A stretch of 64,000 bases of DNA from NCBI GenBank assembly GCA_027315065.1, contig DAHUYT010000002.1, forward strand, positions 30,027 to 94,026, given 5' to 3'. The DNA comes from Nitrososphaerota archaeon. GTDB taxonomy: Archaea; Thermoproteota; Nitrososphaeria; Nitrososphaerales; Nitrosopumilaceae. Position numbers and translations under genes: made by a program. The notes beneath the pieces were generated by a model. The model made no database searches and was not told the DNA's origin. It saw only the letters and a list, made by a program, of their open reading frames with translations. This document shows positions 20,384 through 30,252 of the stretch, piece by piece; within the stretch, counting starts at the first letter, position 1, and each line of letters starts with the position of its first letter.

Positions 20384-22147
20384 ATGGTTGATGGAATAAT
20401 TTCAAGAATTTCGGGTCCGGTAGTTATCGCTAGTGGACTCGAGGGAGCCCAGATGTTCGATGTTGTCCGTATAGGTGAGATGGGGCTGGTAGGTGAAATA
20501 ATTAGGTTAGAGGGCAACAAGGCAACAGTACAGGTTTATGAAGATACTACAGGTTTGCGCCCCGGGGAGAAAGTAACAAACACAAAAAGACCACTTTCAA
20601 TGCAGCTTGGTCCGGGTCTTCTTACTTCAATTTATGATGGAATTCAAAGACCACTTGATGTTCTAAGAGAACAAAGTGGAGACTTTATCAGTAGAGGAAA
20701 GGTTATCCCCGCTCTTGATCAAACCAAAAAATGGGACTTTGTCCCGCTTAAGAAAAAGGGAGATACTGTATCACCTGGCGAAATAATTGGTGAAGTTCAA
20801 GAAACTCCACTTATCATGCACAAAATCATGGTGCCCTACAATATTAAGGGCCAATTGTCAGAAATTTTCGAGGGCAAATTTACAGTTAACGAGATTGTTG
20901 CAACTGTGCAAAACAATGTCAAAACAGATATCGGTCTTTCAAGCTGGTGGACTGTAAGAACTCCAAGACCAGTTCTCAGGAAACTACCACCAGAAGAACC
21001 ACTACTTACCGGTCAAAGAGTACTTGATACCTTCTTTCCTGTCGCAAAGGGTGGAACGGCTGCAATTCCAGGCCCATTTGGAAGCGGAAAGACAGTAACT
21101 CAACAGCAGCTCGCAAAGTGGGCAGACAGCAATGTTATCGTGTATGTAGGCTGTGGTGAGAGAGGAAACGAAATGACAGAAGTTCTTTCAACTTTTCCAA
21201 AACTCGAGGATCCGAAATCAAAAAGGCCTTTAATGGAACGTACCATTCTTGTAGCTAATACTTCTAACATGCCAGTCGCAGCAAGGGAGGCAAGTATCTA
21301 CACCGGAATCACAATGGGCGAATACTATCGTGATATGGGTTATGGTGTTGCCTTGATGGCAGATAGTACTTCCAGATGGGCAGAGGCATTAAGAGAAATT
21401 TCAGGTAGGTTAGAAGAGATGCCAGGCGAAGAAGGGTATCCAGCTTATCTTGGTAGAAGACTTGCAGAATTTTATGAAAGAGGAGGCAAGGCGATTGTCA
21501 TCTCTCCAGAAGAGCGTGTTGGTTCTCTTACTCTTGTAGGTGCAGTATCACCTCCTGGTGGAGACTTTTCAGAACCCGTTTCTCAGAACACACTTAGAGT
21601 AACTCGAGTTTTCTGGGCACTTGATGCAAGCTTGGCATCAAGAAGACATTTTCCGTCAATTAATTGGCTTACAAGTTATTCATTGTATGTAGATGACATG
21701 GGTGAGTGGTACAAGAAGAATATAGCAGCTGAATGGACAGCACTAAGAAAGGAAGCGCTTGAAATCTTACAGAAAGAATCAGAGTTACAAGAAATTGTTC
21801 AACTTGTAGGTTATGATGCATTACCAGAACCAGAAAAGGGAGTTCTTGATACGGCACGAACAATCAGAGAAGACTATCTACAACAAAGTGCGTATGATGA
21901 TGTGGATACGTACACATCAATTAGAAAACAATTCCTGATGCTAGATGCAATTATAGAATTTGGTAAAATGGAAGCAGAAGCAATCAAGAGAGGAATTCCA
22001 TCTACAAAAATAGGAACATTAGAATCAAGAAAGATGATATCAAAAATAAAATGGACAAAAGAAGATCAAGTTGAACAACTAGTTAAGGATTTTAAAAGCA
22101 AAATGCACCAAGAGTTTGACAGTCTTTTAGTGGAGGTTACACATTAG
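20384..22147 (+). CDS. atpA: A-type ATP synthase catalytic subunit A
   Basis: P-loop GPFGSGKTV, long non-homologous insert, ALMADSTSRWAEALREISGRLEEMPGEEGYPAYL. Confidence 0.97.
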   Translation: MVDGIISRISGPVVIASGLEGAQMFDVVRIGEMGLVGEIIRLEGNKATVQVYEDTTGLRPGEKVTNTKRPLSMQLGPGLLTSIYDGIQRPLDVLREQSGDFISRGKVIPALDQTKKWDFVPLKKKGDTVSPGEIIGEVQETPLIMHKIMVPYNIKGQLSEIFEGKFTVNEIVATVQNNVKTDIGLSSWWTVRTPRPVLRKLPPEEPLLTGQRVLDTFFPVAKGGTAAIPGPFGSGKTVTQQQLAKWADSNVIVYVGCGERGNEMTEVLSTFPKLEDPKSKRPLMERTILVANTSNMPVAAREASIYTGITMGEYYRDMGYGVALMADSTSRWAEALREISGRLEEMPGEEGYPAYLGRRLAEFYERGGKAIVISPEERVGSLTLVGAVSPPGGDFSEPVSQNTLRVTRVFWALDASLASRRHFPSINWLTSYSLYVDDMGEWYKKNIAAEWTALRKEALEILQKESELQEIVQLVGYDALPEPEKGVLDTARTIREDYLQQSAYDDVDTYTSIRKQFLMLDAIIEFGKMEAEAIKRGIPSTKIGTLESRKMISKIKWTKEDQVEQLVKDFKSKMHQEFDSLLVEVTH

Positions 22148-23539
22148 ATGTCTGCTATATCATACAAAACAATCGACAAGATTGCAGGTCCACTGATGTT
22201 TGTACAGGGAGTAGATAATGCCGCTTATGGTGAAATGGTAGAAATAAAACTCATAAATGGAGAAAGAAGACAAGGACAGGTTCTTGATACAAGACAAGGA
22301 CTTGCAGTAGTTCAGGTATTTGGTTCAACTATGGGATTGAACACCGCTGGAACTTCAGTCAAGTTCCTTGGAGAGACTGCACAGATTTCAGTATCTGATG
22401 ATATGCTTGGCAGAGTCTTTGATGGACTAGGAAATCCAAGAGACAATGGTCCAAAGATCGTCTCAAAACACAAAGTTGACTTGGTAGGATCTGGTATCAA
22501 CCCATATTCAAGGGAAGAACCGTCTGAGTTCATTCAAACCGGTATGTCCAACATAGATGCAATGAATACTCTTGTAAGGGGTCAGAAGCTTCCAGTTTTC
22601 TCTGGCGCAGGTCTTCCTCACAACCTACTTGCATCACAAATTGCAAGGCAGGCCAAAGTTCTTAGCGCTTCTGAGAATTTCTCAGTAGTCTTTGCAGCGA
22701 TGGGAATTACAAGTGAGGAAGCAAACTTCTTTGTAAAGCAATTCGAAGAAAGCGGTGCACTTGGAAGAACTTCGCTTTTCTTGAACTTGTCATCAGATCC
22801 ATCAATGGAGCGTTTGCTTACTCCAAGACTTGCATTAACTACAGCAGAATATCTGGCATATGAAAGAGACATGCATGTGTTGGTAATAATGACTGATATG
22901 ACAAACTATTGTGAAGCATTAAGAGAAATTTCAGCCGCAAGAGAAGAAGTTCCTGGTAGAAGAGGATATCCAGGTTACATGTATACTGACTTGGCCTCTT
23001 TATATGAAAGAGCGGGCAAGATTAAGGGCAGACACGGTTCCGTTACACAGATTCCAATTCTAACCATGCCAGCTGATGATATCACTCATCCTATTCCAGA
23101 TCTTACTGGTTACATTACCGAGGGACAGATTGTCATGAGCAGAGATCTTCATAGAGGAGACATTCATCCTCCAGTAGATGTCTTGACCAGCCTTTCACGT
23201 TTGATGAATCAGGGCATTGGAAAGGGAAGGACAAGAGAAGATCATCGAAGTCTTGCCGACCAACTCTATTCTACCTATGCACAAGGTAAGGATGCAAGGT
23301 CACTTGCAGCTATTGTGGGTGAAGAGGCATTAAGTGATCTTGACAGAAAATTCTTAAAGGTAGCTAATAGCTTTGAAAGAAAGTTTGTCAATCAGGGAAT
23401 GGATGAAAACCGTTCCATTGAACAGACTTTGGATATTGGATGGGAATTACTTGATGAACTTTCAGACTCTGAATTGAACCGTATCAAGCCTGAGTTTATA
23501 GCGAAATACAGAAAGAAGACCAGTCCAGGTGGAAAGTAG
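22148..23539 (+). CDS. atpB: A-type ATP synthase subunit B
   Basis: [46 protein letters not shown]. Confidence 0.97.
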   Translation: MSAISYKTIDKIAGPLMFVQGVDNAAYGEMVEIKLINGERRQGQVLDTRQGLAVVQVFGSTMGLNTAGTSVKFLGETAQISVSDDMLGRVFDGLGNPRDNGPKIVSKHKVDLVGSGINPYSREEPSEFIQTGMSNIDAMNTLVRGQKLPVFSGAGLPHNLLASQIARQAKVLSASENFSVVFAAMGITSEEANFFVKQFEESGALGRTSLFLNLSSDPSMERLLTPRLALTTAEYLAYERDMHVLVIMTDMTNYCEALREISAAREEVPGRRGYPGYMYTDLASLYERAGKIKGRHGSVTQIPILTMPADDITHPIPDLTGYITEGQIVMSRDLHRGDIHPPVDVLTSLSRLMNQGIGKGRTREDHRSLADQLYSTYAQGKDARSLAAIVGEEALSDLDRKFLKVANSFERKFVNQGMDENRSIEQTLDIGWELLDELSDSELNRIKPEFIAKYRKKTSPGGK

Positions 23540-23541
23540 GA

Positions 23542-24210
23542 TTGCCATCAGTAACTAACATTCGACCTACTCGTCTTGAATACATTCGCACAAAAAGAAG
23601 AATAAAGATAGCGCAAAAGGGTCTAAAGTTACTAAAACTAAAAAGACAGGCCCTAATTTTAGAATTTTTCAATACCAGCAAAACTGCAGCCTCTCTGAGA
23701 AGTGCCTTGCAAGCAGAGCTTATCAAGGGCTATCAAAGTATAATGATGGCAGAGATGTTAGCCGGTTCCATGAGGCTGGAAAATGAGGCAATGAAGATTC
23801 CTCAGCTTAACAAATTACAAATCACTTCAAAAAATGTAATGGGTGTTAAAATTCCAAAGATTGGCGGGGGGCAGAATGAGCATTCTCTTACAGAACATTT
23901 ACTAGAGTTACCGCCATCTATTAACGAAGCAATAAAGGCTTATCAAAATGTACACAAGATGGTACTTGAGGTTGCAGAGAAGGAGACAGCATTGCGCAAA
24001 CTTTTACTAGAAATAGAAAAAACAAAGCGCAAATCAAATGCAATCGAGAATGTATTCATACCTAGATTGCAATCTGCTGTAAAATTCATCACTTTTAGAT
24101 TAGATGAAATGGAGCGTGATACTTTCATAATGCTAAAGACGGTCAAGCGAAAGATGGGAGAAAGAGAACAGGAAGCCCGACTTAAAAAGGAGAAAGAGAT
24201 AGTTGCCTAG
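23542..24210 (+). CDS. atpD: A-type ATP synthase subunit D
   Basis: PTRLEYIRTKRRIKIAQKGLKLLKLKRQALILEF. Confidence 0.92.
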   Translation: MPSVTNIRPTRLEYIRTKRRIKIAQKGLKLLKLKRQALILEFFNTSKTAASLRSALQAELIKGYQSIMMAEMLAGSMRLENEAMKIPQLNKLQITSKNVMGVKIPKIGGGQNEHSLTEHLLELPPSINEAIKAYQNVHKMVLEVAEKETALRKLLLEIEKTKRKSNAIENVFIPRLQSAVKFITFRLDEMERDTFIMLKTVKRKMGEREQEARLKKEKEIVA

Positions 24211-24328
24211 CTTCAAGAATGCACAACAGAGAAGGTTCTATTTGATAATGAGAGTCTTCAAGTTAGGAAATATCTTTGGAACAGTTGCTCTAGTATTGTA
24301 TGCAGGAAGGCATTTTCTAGGAGTTTAA
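24203..24328 (+). CDS. 41-aa single-TM small protein inside ATP synthase operon
   Basis: Manual read from TTG 24203: MPSFKNAQQRRFYLIMRVFKLGNIFGTVALVLYAGRHFLGV*; start overlaps atpD 3' end, stop is 1 nt before atpH ATG; alternative ATG at 24248. Confidence 0.55.
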   Translation: MPSFKNAQQRRFYLIMRVFKLGNIFGTVALVLYAGRHFLGV

Positions 24329-24329
24329 A

Positions 24330-24653
24330 ATGTCAACTACGGAAAAATATGTTCATTCACTCAAGCAGATAAAAGAAGCAGAAGATAAAATACAAATACA
24401 AATAGACGAACACAAGAAAAAAGTTTTAGAGGAATTTAGAAATTTTGAAAGTTATGTATCTAAAACAATTATAACTGCAAAAAGTGATGGTGAAAAACTA
24501 GTGGAATCAAATGTGGAGCAGTCCAGAAAAAAGGCCACAACCGAAACAGAAAAGATAATCGTCGATGCAACTAACAAATCAAAAACAGTCTCTGCTAGAA
24601 TTGATGCACAAACTATGCAAGAAATAATCGATATTTTGTTAAAAGAGGTATAG
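24330..24653 (+). CDS. atpH: A-type ATP synthase subunit H (peripheral-stalk coiled coil)
   Basis: About 107-aa coiled coil directly before subunit I. Confidence 0.75.
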   Translation: MSTTEKYVHSLKQIKEAEDKIQIQIDEHKKKVLEEFRNFESYVSKTIITAKSDGEKLVESNVEQSRKKATTETEKIIVDATNKSKTVSARIDAQTMQEIIDILLKEV

Positions 24654-24655
24654 TT

Positions 24656-26671
24656 TTGGTTCTAAAACCTACGCCAATGACTCGTATTGCAGTGCTTGGA
24701 TTAAGAAAAGATAGGCAGACTGTAGTCTCGATTCTTCATGATCTAAATGCAGTTCAACTCGAACCCCTCTCAAAAGACATTGCGTCATTGTTGCGAAATG
24801 AGCGTGATGATGATACGTACAGGCAAGTTTCAGACAATCTTTTAAGAATGAAGGCTTTGAGGACTGTCTTGCCTCCAATGTTGGTCACACAATGTCAGAG
24901 ATTTGGTTCTATAGGACAACTCTTGGAGGGAGCAAAATCTATTGACATAGATGCCAAAGTTGCATCATTGGAACGAGAAAAGGAAACCCTCATAACTCAA
25001 CTCAAAGAAACCGGAAACAACTTAAAGTTGGTTGAAGAGTTCTCATTTTTCTCTGAAGATTTTAATGTATTGCAACTTTCATCCGCCCATTCTTATTTTG
25101 GCAGAGTAGATCAAAAAAACTCGACTGGTTTTAAACAAGCATTAGGAGTGCACAGCCAAGATGTATTTTTGTATTCAAAGGAAGAAAAAGGTGCAACACG
25201 AATTATTCTGGTGACTTTTCCAAACTTTCCTCCACACGCATTATCTACTGTAGTTCAAGAATACAATGTAAAACTTGAGGTTGTGCCTAAACTAGAAGGA
25301 AAGGCAGCAGAGCTGAGTCAGAGTCTAAAGAACAAGCAAAATGAAATTACTCAAAAAATAAATGAAATTGATAAACAATTAGCAGAAATTTCAAAGGATC
25401 ATTATGTAAATATTGTATGTCTAGAAGAACAATTAGAAATTGAGAACAAGAAACTCGAAGTCATAGATAACCTTGGTGTTACTTCCGATTCCTTTGCTTT
25501 GGAGGGATGGATACCAAAGTCAAAGGTAAGTGAACTAAAGGATAGATTTGACCACTATTCAAAGGGAACATTACTTTTTGAATTAGAAACCAAGGAGAAT
25601 CCACCTACTTTATTTGACAATCCAAAGAGATTCAAACTGTTTGAGGCCTTTATTCGATTTTACTCTTTACCGTCAGGAAAAGAATTCGATCCTACTCTGA
25701 TCTTTGGCCTGATCTTCCCTGTCTTCTATGGTATGATGGTAGGAGACTTGGGTTATGGTCTTGTTATCTTGCTTGTCTGTAGATGGGTAATTCGAAGAGT
25801 AGAGGGAGGAAAGAAGAACTTTAACATAATGCCCACACCACTGCGTAAGTTTGCCTTGACTATATTGAAACCACGACAAATGGTAAAGCTAGCAAAGGCC
25901 ATGACACCTGGTGCAATTATTGCAATAATTTTGGGATTCTTGTTTAACCTGTACTTTGGATTCCACCTTAATGGTTACCTGTTTAGCTATCTAAACAATA
26001 CATTTGGAATGCACTTGCCAGCAGACGGGGCAATATTCAATCCAATTACTGGTTTGAAGAAATTATTGTTGATTTCTGGATATATTGGATTGGGCATGGT
26101 TACATTTGGGTTAATTCTTGGTATTCTCAACACCTTAAGAGAGGGAGAGAAAAAACATGCAATAAGCAAGGGTGGATGGTTACTCTTTGGATGGGGTGTT
26201 GTTCTTACTGGATTGGCATTGTTGCATCACCAGCATATCAATCCAATTCATCATGTAGCGGGGATTGGCTATGTTGGTCTGATGCTTGCCGGAATTGGCC
26301 TTATGTTCTATGGTGAGGGTGTAAGAGCGGTCATGGAGTTACCCTCCATAATAAGTCATATTCTCTCATATACGAGAATTATCGGGATCTTGCTCGCATC
26401 CGTCATTTTAGCTGACGTAATTGATTTTATTTTCATGAAGGCACTGCATCACACAATACCTTTCATAATACTTGGTACTGTCATACTCTTAATTGGACAC
26501 CTATTCAATATCATCATTGGTGTCTTTGAGCCAGGTATACAGGGAGCGAGATTGATTTATGTGGAATTTTTCTCTAAATTCTACCACGGCAATGGAAGAT
26601 CATTCAGGCCATTTGGAACCACAAGAAAATACACTTATGATCAATACGAACTAAAGGCCAAAGAAAAATAG
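24656..26671 (+). CDS. atpI: A-type ATP synthase subunit I (a subunit)
   Basis: 671 aa; FPVFYGMMVGDLGYGL, SHILSYTRIIGILLASVILA, GHLFNIIIGVFEPGIQGARLIYVEFFSKFYHGNGRSFRPF. Confidence 0.96.
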   Translation: MVLKPTPMTRIAVLGLRKDRQTVVSILHDLNAVQLEPLSKDIASLLRNERDDDTYRQVSDNLLRMKALRTVLPPMLVTQCQRFGSIGQLLEGAKSIDIDAKVASLEREKETLITQLKETGNNLKLVEEFSFFSEDFNVLQLSSAHSYFGRVDQKNSTGFKQALGVHSQDVFLYSKEEKGATRIILVTFPNFPPHALSTVVQEYNVKLEVVPKLEGKAAELSQSLKNKQNEITQKINEIDKQLAEISKDHYVNIVCLEEQLEIENKKLEVIDNLGVTSDSFALEGWIPKSKVSELKDRFDHYSKGTLLFELETKENPPTLFDNPKRFKLFEAFIRFYSLPSGKEFDPTLIFGLIFPVFYGMMVGDLGYGLVILLVCRWVIRRVEGGKKNFNIMPTPLRKFALTILKPRQMVKLAKAMTPGAIIAIILGFLFNLYFGFHLNGYLFSYLNNTFGMHLPADGAIFNPITGLKKLLLISGYIGLGMVTFGLILGILNTLREGEKKHAISKGGWLLFGWGVVLTGLALLHHQHINPIHHVAGIGYVGLMLAGIGLMFYGEGVRAVMELPSIISHILSYTRIIGILLASVILADVIDFIFMKALHHTIPFIILGTVILLIGHLFNIIIGVFEPGIQGARLIYVEFFSKFYHGNGRSFRPFGTTRKYTYDQYELKAKEK

Positions 26672-26679
26672 TTCTGAAG

Positions 26680-27141
26680 TTAGTAGTATTTTAATTCGTT
26701 AACATCCAATATTCTAGTACAGAACCTGCATCTTAGAACAAGTCCAGTCTTATCTATCACATCCATCACAGGTTCGATATCTTCATCACTATTTGAGATA
26801 CAATCAGGATTTGAGCATTTGAAAATCCTCTCTATCTCATTTGGCAACGTTACGCGCCTTTTTTCGACCAATTTGTATTCCTTGATTATGTTTACAGTTG
26901 CCTTTGGTGCAATGAGTGCAAGCTTGTTAGTATCAGAATCTTGCAGAAATCTATTTTCTACCTTTATGATATCTTTTTTCGCAACCTTTGAGCTGGGAAC
27001 GTTGAGTGCTATTGTAATTACATTGCCATCCTTTCCATCTATCCCAAGTGCATTGAGTACCTTGATACCCTTTCCAGATTCAATATGATCAATCACTGTG
27101 CCATTTTTGATTTTTCGAACAATTAAGTCTGATTCTGACAT
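26680..27141 (-). CDS. pyrI: Aspartate carbamoyltransferase regulatory chain
   Basis: VRKIKNGTVIDHIESGKGIKVLNALG; C4 zinc motif CSNPDCISN...CRFC. Start 27141 chosen from homology pattern; 27165 possible. Confidence 0.93.
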   Translation of the reverse strand: MSESDLIVRKIKNGTVIDHIESGKGIKVLNALGIDGKDGNVITIALNVPSSKVAKKDIIKVENRFLQDSDTNKLALIAPKATVNIIKEYKLVEKRRVTLPNEIERIFKCSNPDCISNSDEDIEPVMDVIDKTGLVLRCRFCTRILDVNELKYY

Positions 27142-27162
27142 TGGAATAGTTTTTGTACTACT

Positions 27163-27172
27163 CATATATAAC
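27163..27172. promoter_or_regulatory. Candidate shared TATA element between divergent pyrI and pyrB
   Basis: CATATATAAC lies in the short divergent gap, 11-20 nt before the pyrB ATG (27184) and 22-31 nt before the pyrI start at 27141. Confidence 0.4.
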
Positions 27173-27183
27173 AATGAACTACG

Positions 27184-28116
27184 ATGAGCAATACTTTTTT
27201 CCAAAAAGATATTGTCTCTGTACGTGATTTTGATAAATACAAGTTTGAAGAGATTTTCCAAGCTACCGACAAAATAATTGACATGAATCCAAACGAGAGA
27301 AGAGAACTTGCACGAGGAAAAACCCTTGGCTATTTATTCTTTGAACCAAGTACCAGAACGCGATTGAGCTTCGAAGCTGCAATGGCATCCCTTGGAGGTG
27401 TTTCTCTTGGTATATCTGACGCTTCTTCTTCTTCTGCAAAAAAGGGTGAAAGTCTCGCGGATACTGTTAGAATAATGTCGCTATATTCCGATGTAGTTAT
27501 TTTACGACATCAACTTGATGGGTCTAGCAGATTTGCTGCTGAAGTATCAGAAAAGCCACTGATTAATGCTGGTAGTGGAACAGAAGAACATCCAACGCAG
27601 GCAATACTTGACCTTTATACAATTAGAAAGGAAAAAAAACACATTGACGGTCTTAAAATTGGAATCGTTGGAGACCTAAAATATGGAAGAACAGTCTACT
27701 CACTTTTGTATGCTTTGAGTAACTACGAGGTAGATGTTCGATTAATATCTCCACTGGCCTTGAAGATACGTTCAGATTCTACATATGAGATAAGAAAAAG
27801 ACTTTCGTACACGGAAACAACAGATCTGGAAGAAAATCTTGGTGACTTGGACGTGATATATGTAACAAGAATCCAAAAGGAACGATTTGCTGATGTGGAA
27901 GAGTATGTCAAAGTGAAGGGCAGTTACAAGATTGGATTAGAGTTGATGAAAAAAATGAAAGAGGATGCAATAGTAATGCATCCATTACCACGCTTGGACG
28001 AGATCTCCCACAAACTTGATTCAACCAATCAGGCAAAATACTTCAAACAAGCTCAATATGGCAAGGAAACGCGTGCAGCACTACTTGCGCTGATTCTCAA
28101 CGAAAAAGGAATATAG
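27184..28116 (+). CDS. pyrB: Aspartate carbamoyltransferase catalytic chain
   Basis: FFEPSTRTRLSFEAAM, INAGSGTEEHPTQAILDLYTI, MHPLPRLDEI. Confidence 0.96.
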   Translation: MSNTFFQKDIVSVRDFDKYKFEEIFQATDKIIDMNPNERRELARGKTLGYLFFEPSTRTRLSFEAAMASLGGVSLGISDASSSSAKKGESLADTVRIMSLYSDVVILRHQLDGSSRFAAEVSEKPLINAGSGTEEHPTQAILDLYTIRKEKKHIDGLKIGIVGDLKYGRTVYSLLYALSNYEVDVRLISPLALKIRSDSTYEIRKRLSYTETTDLEENLGDLDVIYVTRIQKERFADVEEYVKVKGSYKIGLELMKKMKEDAIVMHPLPRLDEISHKLDSTNQAKYFKQAQYGKETRAALLALILNEKGI

Positions 28117-29292
28117 TTATTTCACTATTCCATCATGCTTTAGATATTTTATTTCATTAACAACATCATCTGCAGGAACATTATTGTATATCATATAACT
28201 GACAGTGTTTTTTACCCATGGTGGAATAAAATTGCCGTGAATTCCAAGTATATCTAGCAGTTTGGAATCCGATATAGTAAACGTTGAAAAGCCAGCCCAA
28301 GCTATCAATGCAGATTTTTCATCAAGAAAAAAGTATTCATCAGTGTTTGGAACATAATTTGGATCAAAACCTGAGATCACTACTTTATGCTGTCCATAGT
28401 TTACGTTGAATGCAACATGCCAATTTTGTGTATCATTATCTTTACTAATCAGGGGGGTAACTTGATTGCCATCTATGAATACCTTAAACTCTCCATCACT
28501 GGAACCACTAGGAAACATAAAATTAGCATAATATGGTATTTGCCAAGGATTAGAGGCGTCAAAATACATTGAATTATTATTTTCGTCAAATTTTTGGTTA
28601 GTAAAATAGACTATTGAGAGGACGCTAAAATAGAATGTTTTACCTTTCCACTGTGTTGACATTTCTATAGCATTATCGGCTCCAGGAATAAAACAACTGT
28701 AATAAGCCACTTGTTTTGCAATGCTTTGATCAGGATACATTACAAATTCTGCCTTATCTCCAGGATTTATCTTTGGTATGGTCCAAGTGTTTTCTACTTC
28801 ATCAAGATATTGATTATTTTTGTTATGTACTAACGCATATACATCAATGTTATTTACCGTGTAATTGCCAGTATTTGTAATAAAACCAGTCAGATGACCA
28901 TCAGGATATTTCACCAGGGTTCTGTCGTAGTTCACTTCTATGTTCAAGGGATTACTGTTGGTGAGAATAAATGAAACTTTAGGTTTTTGCAGAACTGGTT
29001 CTCCACTGATTATTTGTGGAAACTTGAATTTGAAAGGCATATCCTTTAATGAATAGATCACAGGAAGTATGCGAGATTCTGAAAATGTAGTTCCTTCATC
29101 GTTTACCGTAACCTGAACTTTTGCAATAACAGTCTGATTCTCCGTATTCCTTACTGAACCGTACATAACATAGATCCCATCGTGATCAAAATATCCTGCA
29201 TATTCACCATTAGGTACGTATACTTTAGCGCTTGCAAGATGAAACAAAACGCCAAGCAATACAAATATGGGTATTATGTAAAAAACTTTCAT
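28117..29292 (-). CDS. Secreted protein with degenerate C-terminal WVKN-type motif
   Basis: Signal peptide MKVFYIIPIFVLLGVLFHLASA; C-terminus IPPWVKNTVSYMIYNNVPADDVVNEIKYLKHDGIVK. Confidence 0.6.
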   Translation of the reverse strand: MKVFYIIPIFVLLGVLFHLASAKVYVPNGEYAGYFDHDGIYVMYGSVRNTENQTVIAKVQVTVNDEGTTFSESRILPVIYSLKDMPFKFKFPQIISGEPVLQKPKVSFILTNSNPLNIEVNYDRTLVKYPDGHLTGFITNTGNYTVNNIDVYALVHNKNNQYLDEVENTWTIPKINPGDKAEFVMYPDQSIAKQVAYYSCFIPGADNAIEMSTQWKGKTFYFSVLSIVYFTNQKFDENNNSMYFDASNPWQIPYYANFMFPSGSSDGEFKVFIDGNQVTPLISKDNDTQNWHVAFNVNYGQHKVVISGFDPNYVPNTDEYFFLDEKSALIAWAGFSTFTISDSKLLDILGIHGNFIPPWVKNTVSYMIYNNVPADDVVNEIKYLKHDGIVK

Positions 29293-29330
29293 TCTAATAT
29301 TGCACTGGTCTCATATAATTTGTACCTAGC

Positions 29331-29714
29331 TCACATTGCCACAAGCTTGACGTTTTCCATTTTTCTGTTTGTCTTAAAGTCCTTTGTCATGATGCCAATC
29401 TTTTCTGCATCTCCATGTAGCAAGAAGAGTTCCATGCACTTGTTCCTGTCGACCTTGCTGTGAAGATGAGTACCAATTAGATTCTCGTGATTGTGTTTTA
29501 TGCCAGTAACTATCTGCTCCGACTCTTCATCATGAATGATCATTAGAATAGCATGAATTTGGCCAGAAAGGTTTTCCCTCTGTTTCTCTTCTGATACCAG
29601 ATTTCTAATTCCAGCACGAATAATTTCTGACCTTCCGGAAAATCCCATGGTCTTTTGTAACTTGTCTATCTCTGAGAGGATCTCATTGTTTAGAGAGATT
29701 GATACAATTGGCAT
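29331..29714 (-). CDS. CopG/NikR-like ribbon-helix-helix metal-responsive regulator
   Basis: ISLNNEILSEIDKLQKTMGFSGRSEIIRAGIRNLVSEEK RHH domain followed by NikR-like C-terminal domain with His/Cys residues. Confidence 0.8.
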   Translation of the reverse strand: MPIVSISLNNEILSEIDKLQKTMGFSGRSEIIRAGIRNLVSEEKQRENLSGQIHAILMIIHDEESEQIVTGIKHNHENLIGTHLHSKVDRNKCMELFLLHGDAEKIGIMTKDFKTNRKMENVKLVAM

Positions 29715-29824
29715 GGCCTAGATATTATTAACTATCTTATAAGTTTAGCAATAATTATTATTAGCATTTTATGGATTAATTCCTAAACTAATTGTGTCAA
29801 TGATTGGAATTCTTCTGTTAGGTA

Positions 29825-29910
29825 CTACATGGCAACAAATTCTACCGTATCCATCTTTTGGTTTATTTTAAATTTTTTATCATCAAGCCAATCTTTTCTG
29901 TACCATATTA
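29825..29910 (-). pseudogene. Decayed 3' fragment of a paralogue of the adjacent CopG/NikR-like regulator
   Basis: Minus-strand reading gives YGTEKIGLM (frameshift) KKFKINQKMDTVEFVAM*, matching HGDAEKIGIMTKDFKTNRKMENVKLVAM* of 29331-29714. Confidence 0.6.
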
Positions 29911-30170
29911 AGCATCTCAGGAATCCAAACTTGATGAATATGAAATTGATGAGATATTGGAGATTAGCAGTATACAAACAAGATATTATCAAGGTGGTTT
30001 GCTGTAAATACTGGAAAGTCAGTTCTTGAAGTTTTGGAAATCATGTCCCGAGAACTACTCTTATCCACTGACGAAACGCTATCTTGAGGTTTAACACACG
30101 AGATAAGCTCAGAATTATTTGAAGAGCATTATGAATTGATTTCTAGTCAGGAATGACGATCCGGTTTTTT

Positions 30171-30234
30171 ATTATTAATTATTTTATAAATATAACATTA
30201 AAAATTATTAATTTATTCAAGATTTATTAATAAC
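30171..30234. promoter_or_regulatory. Cluster of TTATTAAT-type AT-rich elements upstream of the metal ABC transporter
   Basis: ATTATTAATT, AAATTATTAATTTA and GATTTATTAATAAC within 64 bp before the substrate-binding protein start. Confidence 0.4.
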
Positions 30235-30252
30235 TCAAAGGGCAGGAATGTA

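Noticed and set aside
26819-27088. Plus-strand ORF of 89 aa inside pyrI
   Set aside because: Antisense to a confidently identified PyrI; hydrophobic bias arises from codon complement.
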